Below, piece after piece: positions 57,437-64,000 of a DNA stretch of 64,000 bases. The stretch's first letter is position 1, and the number at the start of each line of letters is the position of its first letter. Under the pieces are notes generated by a model. That model ran no database searches and was not told the origin of the DNA. It worked only from the letters and a program-made list of their open reading frames with translations. The DNA comes from Pseudomonas sp. NKUCC02_KPG (GTDB taxonomy: Bacteria; Pseudomonadota; Gammaproteobacteria; Pseudomonadales; Pseudomonadaceae). The position numbers and the translations under genes are program-made. Where the stretch lies: contig NZ_JAHKRC010000001.1 in NCBI RefSeq assembly GCF_019345465.1, forward strand, positions 434,001-498,000, given 5' to 3'.

Positions 57437-58447
57437 ATGTTTAGTTTTATTGCCCGCCGAATAGGGTTGTTGATACCCACCTTCTTCGGCATCACCCTGC
57501 TGACCTTTGCCCTCATTCGCATGATCCCGGGTGATCCGGTCGAAGTCATGATGGGTGAGCGTCGGGTAGACCCTGAAATGCACGCCCAAGCGATGGAGCG
57601 CCTGGGTCTGAACAAACCACTGCATGAGCAGTACATCGACTACGTCACCAAGCTCGCCCATGGTGATCTTGGCGAGTCATTGCGCACCCGCGAAAGCGTG
57701 TGGACCGAGTTTTCCGCGCTATTCCCCGCCACTCTGGAACTGGCCACCGCCGCATTGTTGTTCGCGGGTGTCCTTGGGTTGCTGGCCGGGGTTATCGCGG
57801 CACTCAAGCGAGGGTCATTGTTTGACCACGGGGTGATGGGGATCTCCTTGGCGGGTTACTCGATGCCGATCTTCTGGTGGGGCCTGATCCTGATCATGTT
57901 CTTCTCCGTAGGCCTGGGCTGGACCCCGGTGTCCGGGCGTATCGATCTTTTGTACGACATCGAGCCAAAAACCGGTTTCATGCTGATCGACACCCTGCTC
58001 AGCGACCAGCCCGAAGCCTTCTGGGACGCGCTGCACCACTTGATTCTGCCGGCCATTGTGCTGGGCACCATCCCGCTGGCCGTGATCGCGCGGATGACCC
58101 GTTCATCGATGCTCGAAGTGCTGCGCGAAGACTACATCCGCACCGCCCGCGCCAAAGGCCTGTCCCCGGCTCGCGTGGTGTTCGTGCACGGCCTGCGCAA
58201 CGCCCTGATCCCGGTACTGACCGTGGTGGGCCTGCAAGTCGGCACCCTGCTGGCCGGTGCCGTACTAACCGAAACCATCTTCTCGTGGCCCGGTATCGGT
58301 AAATGGCTGATCGAAGCCATCGGTGCCCGGGACTATCCCGTGGTGCAAAACGGCATCCTGCTAATCGCCTGCCTGGTGATTCTGGTCAACTTCGTAGTCG
58401 ACATCCTCTACGGCTTTGCCAACCCACGCATCCGTCACCAGCGCTGA
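57437..58447 (+). CDS. dppB: Dipeptide ABC transporter permease DppB
   Basis: This 336-residue permease has about six helices and the DppB/OppB start MFSFIARRIGLLIPTFFGIT. The ATPase-contact EAA loop is REDYIRTARAKGLSPARVVF. It pairs with DppC in the inner membrane. It is 75 bases downstream of the third binding protein and 10 bases before dppC. Confidence 0.96.
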   Translation: MFSFIARRIGLLIPTFFGITLLTFALIRMIPGDPVEVMMGERRVDPEMHAQAMERLGLNKPLHEQYIDYVTKLAHGDLGESLRTRESVWTEFSALFPATLELATAALLFAGVLGLLAGVIAALKRGSLFDHGVMGISLAGYSMPIFWWGLILIMFFSVGLGWTPVSGRIDLLYDIEPKTGFMLIDTLLSDQPEAFWDALHHLILPAIVLGTIPLAVIARMTRSSMLEVLREDYIRTARAKGLSPARVVFVHGLRNALIPVLTVVGLQVGTLLAGAVLTETIFSWPGIGKWLIEAIGARDYPVVQNGILLIACLVILVNFVVDILYGFANPRIRHQR

Positions 58448-58457
58448 GATCCTGACC

Positions 58458-59369
58458 ATGAGCACTACTCCAAGCACCACCGAACTGGATCAAAGCCTGC
58501 TTTATCCATCGCCCTACAAAGAATTCTGGCATGCCTTCTCCAGAAACAAGGGCGCCGTTGCGGGCCTGATCTTCATGATCATCATCGTGTTCTGCGCGAT
58601 CTTTGCCCCGTGGGTTGCCCCCCACAATCCGAGCGAGCAATACCGTGACTTCCTGCTGACCCCGCCGGTCTGGCTTGAAGGCGGCCAGTGGCAGTTCCTG
58701 CTCGGTACCGACGAGCTGGGCCGTGACTTGCTGTCACGCCTGATCGAAGGTTCGCGCCTGTCGCTGCTGATCGGTTTGTCGTCCGTAGTCATCTCCCTGA
58801 TTCCGGGCGTGATCCTGGGCCTGTTTGCCGGGTTTTTCCCGCGCCTGCTCGGCCCGGGCATCATGCGTCTGATGGACATCATGCTGGCCCTGCCGTCCCT
58901 GCTGCTGGCGGTGGCGATTGTTGCCATCCTCGGCCCTGGCCTGATCAACACCGTCATCGCCATTGCCGTGGTTTCGTTGCCGTCCTATGTGCGACTGACC
59001 CGTGCCGCCGTCATGGGCGAACTGAACCGCGACTACGTGACCGCTGCCCGCCTGGCGGGCGCCAGCTTGCCGCGCCTGATGTTCATCACCGTGCTGCCCA
59101 ACTGCATGGCACCACTGATCGTTCAGGCCACCTTGAGCTTTTCCTCGGCGATTCTCGACGCCGCTGCACTGGGCTTCCTGGGCCTTGGCGTACAACCGCC
59201 AACCCCTGAGTGGGGCACCATGCTGGCTTCGGCCCGTGACTACATCGAACGTGCCTGGTGGGTCGTGAGCCTGCCCGGTCTGACCATTTTGCTCAGCGTG
59301 CTGGCAATCAACCTGATGGGCGACGGCCTGCGCGATGCGCTGGACCCGAAACTCAAGAACGCCGCCTGA
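58458..59369 (+). CDS. dppC: Dipeptide ABC transporter permease DppC
   Basis: This 303-residue permease starts [20 protein letters not shown] and contains the family block [20 protein letters not shown]. The EAA loop is [20 protein letters not shown], followed by [20 protein letters not shown]. It partners DppB. ATG 58458 is chosen, with GAGAT upstream; the gene is followed 10 bases later by dppD. Confidence 0.96.
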   Translation: MSTTPSTTELDQSLLYPSPYKEFWHAFSRNKGAVAGLIFMIIIVFCAIFAPWVAPHNPSEQYRDFLLTPPVWLEGGQWQFLLGTDELGRDLLSRLIEGSRLSLLIGLSSVVISLIPGVILGLFAGFFPRLLGPGIMRLMDIMLALPSLLLAVAIVAILGPGLINTVIAIAVVSLPSYVRLTRAAVMGELNRDYVTAARLAGASLPRLMFITVLPNCMAPLIVQATLSFSSAILDAAALGFLGLGVQPPTPEWGTMLASARDYIERAWWVVSLPGLTILLSVLAINLMGDGLRDALDPKLKNAA

Positions 59370-59379
59370 GGAGATTCCA

Positions 59380-60348
59380 ATGTCACTGTTAGAAATCAAG
59401 AATCTCAACGTCCGCTTTGGCGACGCGACTGCCGTGCCGGTCGTCGATGGCCTGAGTCTGTCTGTGGATAAAGGCGAAGTCCTGGCCATTGTTGGCGAAT
59501 CGGGGTCCGGTAAATCGGTCACCATGATGGCGCTGATGGGCCTGATCGAGCATCCCGGTATCGTGACCGCCGATGCGCTGAACTTCGACGGCAAGAACAT
59601 GCTGACCCTCAGCGCCCGTCAACGCCGCCAGATCGTCGGCAAAGACATGGCGATGGTCTTCCAGGACCCGATGACCGCGCTGAACCCCAGCTACACCGTG
59701 GGCTTCCAGATTGAGGAAGTGCTGCGTCTGCACCTGAAGATGTCGAAAAAAGAGGCACGCAAACGGGCCATCGAACTGCTGGAAAAAGTCGAAATCCCTG
59801 GCGCCGCCAGCCGCATGGACGCCTACCCGCACCAATTGTCGGGAGGCATGAGCCAGCGCGTAGCCATTGCCATGGCGATTGCCGGCGAACCCAAACTGCT
59901 GATCGCTGACGAACCGACCACCGCACTGGACGTGACCATCCAGGCCCAGATCATGGACCTGTTGCTCAACCTGCAGCGCGAACAAAACATGGGGCTGGTA
60001 CTGATCACTCACGACCTGGCCGTGGTCGCCGAAACGGCCCAGCGCGTGTGCGTCATGTACGCCGGTCAAGCGGTGGAGGTCGGCAACGTGCCAGGGCTGT
60101 TTGACGTGCCGGCGCATCCCTACAGCGAAGCCCTGCTGGCCGCGATCCCTGAACACAGCATGGGCGCCGCCCGCCTGGCCACCTTGCCCGGCATCGTGCC
60201 GGGGCGTTACGACCGCCCGAAAGGCTGCCTGCTGTCGCCACGCTGCCCCTATGTACAAGAGCAATGCCGTCAACAACGTCCTGAGCTGGAGCAAAAGGCT
60301 CACAGTCAGGTGCGCTGCTTCTTCCCCTTGAATCAGGAGGTGGCGTAA
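59380..60348 (+). CDS. dppD: Dipeptide ABC transporter ATP-binding protein DppD
   Basis: This 322-residue ATPase has Walker [18 protein letters not shown], the signature [15 protein letters not shown] and Walker [13 protein letters not shown]. The C-terminal oligopeptide-family extension has the Cys-rich block [15 protein letters not shown], which binds an iron-sulfur cluster in related proteins. GAGGAG precedes ATG 59380. The stop shares a base with the dppF start. Confidence 0.96.
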   Translation: MSLLEIKNLNVRFGDATAVPVVDGLSLSVDKGEVLAIVGESGSGKSVTMMALMGLIEHPGIVTADALNFDGKNMLTLSARQRRQIVGKDMAMVFQDPMTALNPSYTVGFQIEEVLRLHLKMSKKEARKRAIELLEKVEIPGAASRMDAYPHQLSGGMSQRVAIAMAIAGEPKLLIADEPTTALDVTIQAQIMDLLLNLQREQNMGLVLITHDLAVVAETAQRVCVMYAGQAVEVGNVPGLFDVPAHPYSEALLAAIPEHSMGAARLATLPGIVPGRYDRPKGCLLSPRCPYVQEQCRQQRPELEQKAHSQVRCFFPLNQEVA

Positions 60349-61322
60349 TGACTGTTGTTCTGACCGCCCGTGACCTAACCCGTCACTACGAAGTATCCCG
60401 TGGCCTGTTCAAAGGCCATGCGCTGGTGCGCGCACTCAACGGTGTATCGTTTGAACTTGAAGCGGGCAAAACCCTGGCCGTGGTGGGCGAATCAGGTTGT
60501 GGCAAGTCCACCCTGGCCCGCGCCCTGACCCTGATCGAAGAGCCATCCTCCGGCTCATTGAAAATTGCCGGCCAAGAAGTCACGGGGGCCAACAAGGCCG
60601 AGCGCAAGCAACTGCGCAAAGACGTGCAGATGGTGTTCCAGAGCCCCTACGCCTCGCTCAACCCGCGGCAGAAAGTGGGTGATCAACTGGCTGAGCCGCT
60701 GCTGATCAACACCACACTGAGCGCCAGCGAACGTCGCGAGAAAGTCCAGGCCATGATGAAACAGGTGGGTCTGCGACCTGAGCATTACCATCGCTACCCG
60801 CACATGTTCTCGGGCGGCCAGCGCCAGCGAATTGCCCTGGCACGGGCCATGATGCTGCAACCCAAAGTGCTGGTGGCGGACGAACCGACTTCCGCGCTGG
60901 ACGTATCGATTCAGGCGCAGGTACTCAACCTGTTCATGGATCTGCAGCAGGAATTCAACACCGCCTACGTGTTTATTTCCCACAACCTGGCGGTGGTGCG
61001 GCATGTGGCCGACACGGTATTGGTGATGTACCTGGGCCGCCCGGTAGAAATGGGCCCCAAGGAAGAGATCTACACCCGACCACTGCACCCCTACACCCAG
61101 GCGTTGCTGTCGGCGACACCCACCATTCACCCGGACCCGCTCAAGCCTAAAATCAAGATCGTGGGCGAGTTGCCCAACCCGCTGAATCCGCCATCAGGCT
61201 GCGCCTTCCACAAGCGCTGCCCGTATGCCACTGACGTGTGCAGCACTGACGAACCCATCTTGCGTCTGCTCGACAACCGCCAGGTTGCCTGCCATCACGC
61301 GGAGCAGTTTCTGACTGACTGA
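60348..61322 (+). CDS. dppF: Dipeptide ABC transporter ATP-binding protein DppF
   Basis: This 324-residue ATPase pairs with DppD. Walker A is VGESGCGKSTLARALTL, the signature is FSGGQRQRIALARAMML and Walker B is VLVADEPTSALD. The C-terminal Cys-rich block GCAFHKRCPYATDVC is also present. The start overlaps the dppD stop (TAATG). It is the last gene of the operon and is followed by a short REP hairpin. Confidence 0.96.
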   Translation: MTVVLTARDLTRHYEVSRGLFKGHALVRALNGVSFELEAGKTLAVVGESGCGKSTLARALTLIEEPSSGSLKIAGQEVTGANKAERKQLRKDVQMVFQSPYASLNPRQKVGDQLAEPLLINTTLSASERREKVQAMMKQVGLRPEHYHRYPHMFSGGQRQRIALARAMMLQPKVLVADEPTSALDVSIQAQVLNLFMDLQQEFNTAYVFISHNLAVVRHVADTVLVMYLGRPVEMGPKEEIYTRPLHPYTQALLSATPTIHPDPLKPKIKIVGELPNPLNPPSGCAFHKRCPYATDVCSTDEPILRLLDNRQVACHHAEQFLTD

Positions 61323-61329
61323 CGCTTAT

Positions 61330-61355
61330 GTGGGAGCGGGCTTGCTCGCTCCCAC
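61330..61355. repeat. Single short REP hairpin downstream of dppF
   Basis: GTGGGAGC and GCTCCCAC are exact inverse arms around GGGCTTGCTC. It lies eight bases after dppF and may stabilise its 3' end. Confidence 0.8.
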
Positions 61356-61365
61356 CGTTCAGAAA

Positions 61366-61653
61366 CTACGTCTGGCTATCGCCTTCGTCGCCCTCTTCAC
61401 CGTCATCGCCGTTATCACCGCTGCCACCGCCATCCGTGCCGCCGTCACCATCCGTCTGGTCGTCATCCCCCGAACTGCCGCCCTGCCCCTGATCACCCGG
61501 CTCCGAGTCCGATTTGTAGATGGCATGAACCGTCGGTCCCGGCACGCCAGTTGCCGAATACCCGGCCGGATGACTGGCCCAAGCTGCAGAAGCACTCATC
61601 GACAACAACACCAGCACTTTGAGCAACAACACAATGCGTTGAAAAAGCTTCAT
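61366..61653 (-). CDS. Short secreted protein with an Asp/Gly-rich acidic tail
   Basis: This 95-residue protein has a signal peptide (VLLLKVLVLLSMSASAAWAS) and a short middle (HPAGYSATGVPGPTVHAIYK). About 45 residues follow made almost only of D, G, E, S, Q and T (for example GDDDQTDGDGG and GDNGDDGEEGDEGDSQT). No family is recognised. The tail could bind calcium or another cation, which is inference. ATG 61653 is preferred over 61665. Confidence 0.65.
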   Translation of the reverse strand: MKLFQRIVLLLKVLVLLSMSASAAWASHPAGYSATGVPGPTVHAIYKSDSEPGDQGQGGSSGDDDQTDGDGGTDGGGSGDNGDDGEEGDEGDSQT

Positions 61654-61798
61654 GGCGATTTCCATCCTTCGTGTGAGAAATACCTTTTAAAACTAGTTCG
61701 CCCCCTTCAGCTTTTCCAGAAACACACAGGTTGCGATATACCCATTCGGAGTTACGCAGGCGCATTTATCGATACTTTGTGGCGGGGCCTCTCCCCCT
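61654..61798 (-). other. Upstream region of the acidic secreted protein, no gene
   Basis: A+T-rich sequence with no coherent gene. An in-frame reading on the minus strand from 61765 overlaps the secreted protein in another frame and is not credible. It probably holds the promoter of the secreted protein. Confidence 0.4.
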
Positions 61799-61948
61799 TG
61801 TAGCAGTTGACGAGCAGTGCGAGGCTACGTCCGGCTGCGTAGCAGTCGTAAAATCAATCAGCAGTGATGTATCAGGTGCATCGTACTTACCGGATTTACG
61901 ACGATTGCATCGTCGGACGTAGCCTCGCACTGCTCGTCAACTGCTACA
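61799..61948. repeat. Large perfect inverted repeat (REP-related, 35-bp arms)
   Basis: Arms at 61799-61833 and 61914-61948 are exact inverses. Each begins TGTAGCAGTTGACGAGCAGT. The 80-base interior has a second, imperfect stem (GTCGTAAA/TTTACGAC). The outer ends resemble the TGTAG...CTACA ends of the local REP family, but the element is longer and more perfect than the others. Confidence 0.85.
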
Positions 61949-62055
61949 GGAACTTTTCTCGCCGTGTATTCACTACCTGAGGCAGGGGTTACAGAGGAAG
62001 TGAGCGTTAGGCAATCAAGTTAATAATCACGGATGCTTAGCCTGATAAAGAGCAA
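61949..62055. other. Intergenic stretch between the inverted repeat and the immunity gene
   Basis: About 107 bases with no gene or clear terminator. Likely the 3' UTR of the immunity gene on the minus strand. Confidence 0.4.
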
Positions 62056-62319
62056 TTAAACAGATTTGAAGCCGGGCTTACCGTTGGCGGCTCGCCATTC
62101 TTTAACTTTTTTAGTTATTGCCTCTGGTGTGCTGTCCAAATCCGACGCTGCATAGTAGATAAGGTCTGTGCCTTCAGGATGCTCCGTAATTTTTTCAAAG
62201 TGCTCCAAAAGTATGTCAAGACGCTCATCTGCTTCAGCAACATTTTCTTGGAATACTGTTTCCATAAACTCCAAAAATTCTGCTTCCGTATACTCAGAGA
62301 AACTACTTTTAAGACTCAT
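62056..62319 (-). CDS. Nuclease-bacteriocin immunity protein (colicin E/pyocin Im family)
   Basis: This 87-residue protein closely follows the Im2/Im9 pattern: SFSEYTEAEFLEFMETVF (helix I), ILLEHFEKITEHPEGTDLIY (helices II-III with the conserved Tyr pair in DLIYY), and the C-terminus VKEWRAANGKPGFKSV. Such proteins bind and neutralise the DNase domain of a colicin or S-type pyocin. The start ATG overlaps the stop of the degraded bacteriocin remnant (TGATG). GGGAG lies eight bases upstream. It appears intact. Confidence 0.92.
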   Translation of the reverse strand: MSLKSSFSEYTEAEFLEFMETVFQENVAEADERLDILLEHFEKITEHPEGTDLIYYAASDLDSTPEAITKKVKEWRAANGKPGFKSV

Positions 62320-62655
62320 CACTTCGCTCCCTTGTGAATATCCAGGTGACGTTTAGGGGTCAAAATCACCCAAGAGACTATTGAATCGCGCACCATAGTC
62401 GTGATCAATGGCCGCCTGATTGTGGATTTGTTCATTCATGAGTTCCGCAACAATATTGGGCTTTGCAACTTCACGAATATTGCTCGGCCCTCCCTCTCCT
62501 CTACGCGACCCTTCGTTCAACCCCCATGTGTTGTACCCATCACCAAACTTAATTTCAGATTCCCATTTCCCCACAATGGGACAGGGTGTCAATTCGTATG
62601 AACCGAGACCCATTTTTCTGTGAGGCTCCAAGTATTTATCCACTTCATTAGGCAT
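62319..62655 (-). pseudogene. Degraded S-type bacteriocin gene with internal deletion
   Basis: A 100-codon frame begins at ATG 62655 after a strong GAGAGGAG (MPNEVDKYLEPHRKMGLGSY...) and stops at TAA inside the junction region. In the next frame, 62363-62319 encodes LTPKRHLDIHKGAK and stops in TGATG with the immunity gene. That matches the end of HNH DNase domains (TPKRHIDIHRGK-like). The middle and most of the nuclease domain are missing. The 100 N-terminal residues are not themselves recognised, but position and start site suggest the bacteriocin's original N-terminus. Confidence 0.82.
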
Positions 62656-62671
62656 TAAGCTGAACTCCTCT

Positions 62672-62685
62672 CATTGTAAACACTT
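62672..62685. promoter_or_regulatory. Palindrome upstream of the bacteriocin remnant
   Basis: TGTAAACACTTACA, reading TGTAA-N4-TTACA, lies about 17 bases before the remnant's start codon, next to its ribosome binding site. It may be an operator. The regulator is unknown. Confidence 0.4.
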
Positions 62686-62810
62686 ACAAAACACCCTCTC
62701 TTGATAAGACCAATGAATGTATTTACGAGTGTTCTGCACACAAATTTAAGAGATACACCTCAATACCAAAGCAAGCATCTTTAAACAGCGAGAGAAACTT
62801 TCTATAAGTT
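62686..62810. other. A+T-rich region upstream of the bacteriocin remnant
   Basis: No gene is seen. On the minus strand it probably contains the bacteriocin promoter. The low G+C compared with the flanking housekeeping genes fits horizontally acquired DNA. Confidence 0.4.
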
Positions 62811-62896
62811 TGTAGCCGCTGCCGTAGACTGCGATAAGGACCGCAGGGACTTCACGCCCCTTTCGGGCTCGATCGCAGCCTTCGGCAGCGGTTACA
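62811..62896. repeat. REP doublet (TGTAGCCGCTGCCG family)
   Basis: The left arm TGTAGCCGCTGCCGTAGACT and the right inverse arm, ending CGGTTACA at 62896, flank an inner CCCCTTTCGGG-like hairpin. It separates the bacteriocin remnant from prfC. Confidence 0.85.
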
Positions 62897-62909
62897 GAAT
62901 CGCGGGCAT

Positions 62910-62944
62910 AAAAAAAGCGAAGCCCCAAGGGCTTCGCTTTTTTT
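62910..62944. terminator. Intrinsic terminator of prfC
   Basis: A7-GCGAAGCCC-CAA-GGGCTTCGC-T7 forms a 9-bp stem with long A and T flanks. It is about 20 bases past the prfC stop. Confidence 0.93.
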
Positions 62945-62963
62945 CAACCAGACGCCTGAGCCC

Positions 62964-64000
62964 TTAGTGGTGCTCACGGGTCGCACGGAACTTCACATCC
63001 GGCCAGCGCTCTTCCATCAAGGCCAGGTTTACGCGCGTCGGCGCCAGGTAGGTCAGGTGACCACCGCCATCAATGGCCAGGTTTTCCACAGCCTTGATCT
63101 TGAACTCTTCGAGCTTTTTCTTATCGCTGCAATCGATCCAGCGCGCCGACCATACGGTGATCGGCTCGTAGGAGCATTCTACTTTGTATTCGCCTTTCAA
63201 GCGGCTCGCGACCACATCGAACTGCAACACACCCACTGCGCCCAGGATGATGTCGTTGCTGCGCTCCGGGAAGAACACCTGAGTGGCGCCCTCTTCGGCC
63301 AGCTGCTGCAGACCCTGACGCAGTTGCTTGGACTTGAGCGGATCGCGCAGTCGAACGCGGCGGAACAATTCCGGGGCGAAGTGCGGGATACCGGTAAAGC
63401 TCAGGCTCTCGCCTTCGGTAAAGGTGTCGCCGATCTGGATGGTGCCGTGGTTATGCAAACCGATGATGTCGCCCGCAAACGCCTCTTCGAGCTGTTCACG
63501 CTCCGAAGAGAAGAAAGTCAGCGCGTCGCCGATTCGTACGTCCTTTCCGGTACGCACGTGACGCATTTTCATGCCCTTTTCGTACTTGCCCGAGCAAATG
63601 CGCATAAAGGCGATACGGTCACGGTGTTTTGGGTCCATGTTTGCCTGGATCTTGAACACAAAGCCGGTGAACTTCTCTTCAACAGGCTCAACGGTGCGCT
63701 CGTTGGCAACACGGGCCAATGGCTTGGGCGCCCAGTTCACAACGGCATCAAGCACGTGGTCGACACCAAAGTTGCCCAATGCAGTACCGAAGAACACCGG
63801 GGTCAACTGGCCATCGAGGAACTCCTGCTGGTTGAATTCATGGCAGGCGCCCTGAACCAGTTCCAGTTGATCGACGAAGCGCTGGTACTCGTCACCCAAG
63901 TGGGCGCGGGCTTCATCGGAATCGAGTTTTTCGATGATTTTGGTTTCGGTGCGCTCATGACCGTGACCGGCGGTGTAGACGATGATGTAGTCGTCTGCCA
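62964..64000 (-). CDS. prfC: Peptide chain release factor 3 (C-terminal part, 5' end outside the window)
   Basis: RF3 is a translational GTPase that recycles RF1/RF2 from the ribosome. The visible 345 codons run from within the G domain ([21 protein letters not shown]) through domains II and [63 protein letters not shown]. They end RATREHH. The frame is open to the window edge, so the GTPase motifs lie outside. A strong terminator follows. Confidence 0.97.
   Translation of the reverse strand, partial: ADDYIIVYTAGHGHERTETKIIEKLDSDEARAHLGDEYQRFVDQLELVQGACHEFNQQEFLDGQLTPVFFGTALGNFGVDHVLDAVVNWAPKPLARVANERTVEPVEEKFTGFVFKIQANMDPKHRDRIAFMRICSGKYEKGMKMRHVRTGKDVRIGDALTFFSSEREQLEEAFAGDIIGLHNHGTIQIGDTFTEGESLSFTGIPHFAPELFRRVRLRDPLKSKQLRQGLQQLAEEGATQVFFPERSNDIILGAVGVLQFDVVASRLKGEYKVECSYEPITVWSARWIDCSDKKKLEEFKIKAVENLAIDGGGHLTYLAPTRVNLALMEERWPDVKFRATREHH

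Noticed and set aside
61493..61765. Minus-strand frame overlapping the acidic secreted protein
   Set aside because: It is out of frame with a gene that has a signal peptide and ribosome binding site, and its composition looks random.

Overview
The window is chromosomal DNA from a fluorescent-group Pseudomonas. The evidence is the gene order rsmI-lpoA-yraN-diaA-dolP-sspBA-petCBA-rpsI-rplM next to the division and cell-wall (dcw) cluster, the RoxSR/RegBA-type redox pair, an OprD-family porin inside a dpp operon, and many REP elements of the GTGGGAGCGGGCTTGCTCGCG and TGTAG(T/C)CGCTGCCG kinds. The species cannot be fixed from sequence reading alone.

Layout. 1-9600: the dcw cluster on the minus strand (mraZ, rsmH, ftsL, ftsI, murE, murF, mraY, murD, 5' part of ftsW), with stop/start overlaps at nearly every junction, a sigma70-like promoter and three 10-bp-phased MraZ boxes. 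9847-10199: RNase P RNA. 10300-14930: rsmI, then divergent lpoA-yraN-diaA/gmhA-dolP. 14928-19835: sspA-sspB, the cytochrome bc1 operon petABC, and rplM-rpsI, all minus. 20082-28113: an aldo/keto reductase, a GlxA-type regulator, zapE, trpS, an alpha/beta hydrolase, zapG/yhcB, an OmpA-like lipoprotein and an RpiR-type regulator. 28178-31758: an amino-acid ABC uptake locus whose ATPase gene is cut off at the Walker A motif. 32002-41895: a DUF1302 outer-membrane protein, a LysE/RhtB exporter, a hydroxyacid dehydrogenase, rsmC, a manganese (yybP-ykoY) riboswitch with its TMEM165/GDT1 exporter, an M48 lipoprotein protease, a YedK/HMCES homologue and small conserved proteins. 42052-49160: mqo behind a long leader, a PA4642-like protein, a YddA/SbmA-like ABC protein and roxRS. 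49489-61322: a SIMPL protein and a large di/oligopeptide uptake operon (three DppA-type binding proteins, an OpdP-like porin, dppBCDF). 61366-64000: an acidic secreted protein, a 35-bp perfect inverted repeat, a degraded nuclease bacteriocin with an intact Im-type immunity gene, and the 3' part of prfC.

How the genes work together. The left half is core housekeeping: septal peptidoglycan synthesis, translation and respiration. The right half is nutrient scavenging and redox sensing. Peptides would enter through the OprD-type porin, be captured by one of three periplasmic proteins and be pumped in by DppBCDF. A-rich Hfq/Crc-like motifs near several translation starts suggest catabolite repression of this operon.

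The most notable points are the bacteriocin remnant, which keeps the last codons of an HNH nuclease overlapping a live immunity gene; the ABC transporter that lost its ATPase; the Mn riboswitch with mutually exclusive downstream pairings; the unexplained mqo leader; and a YedK homologue that appears to lack its usual histidine segment.
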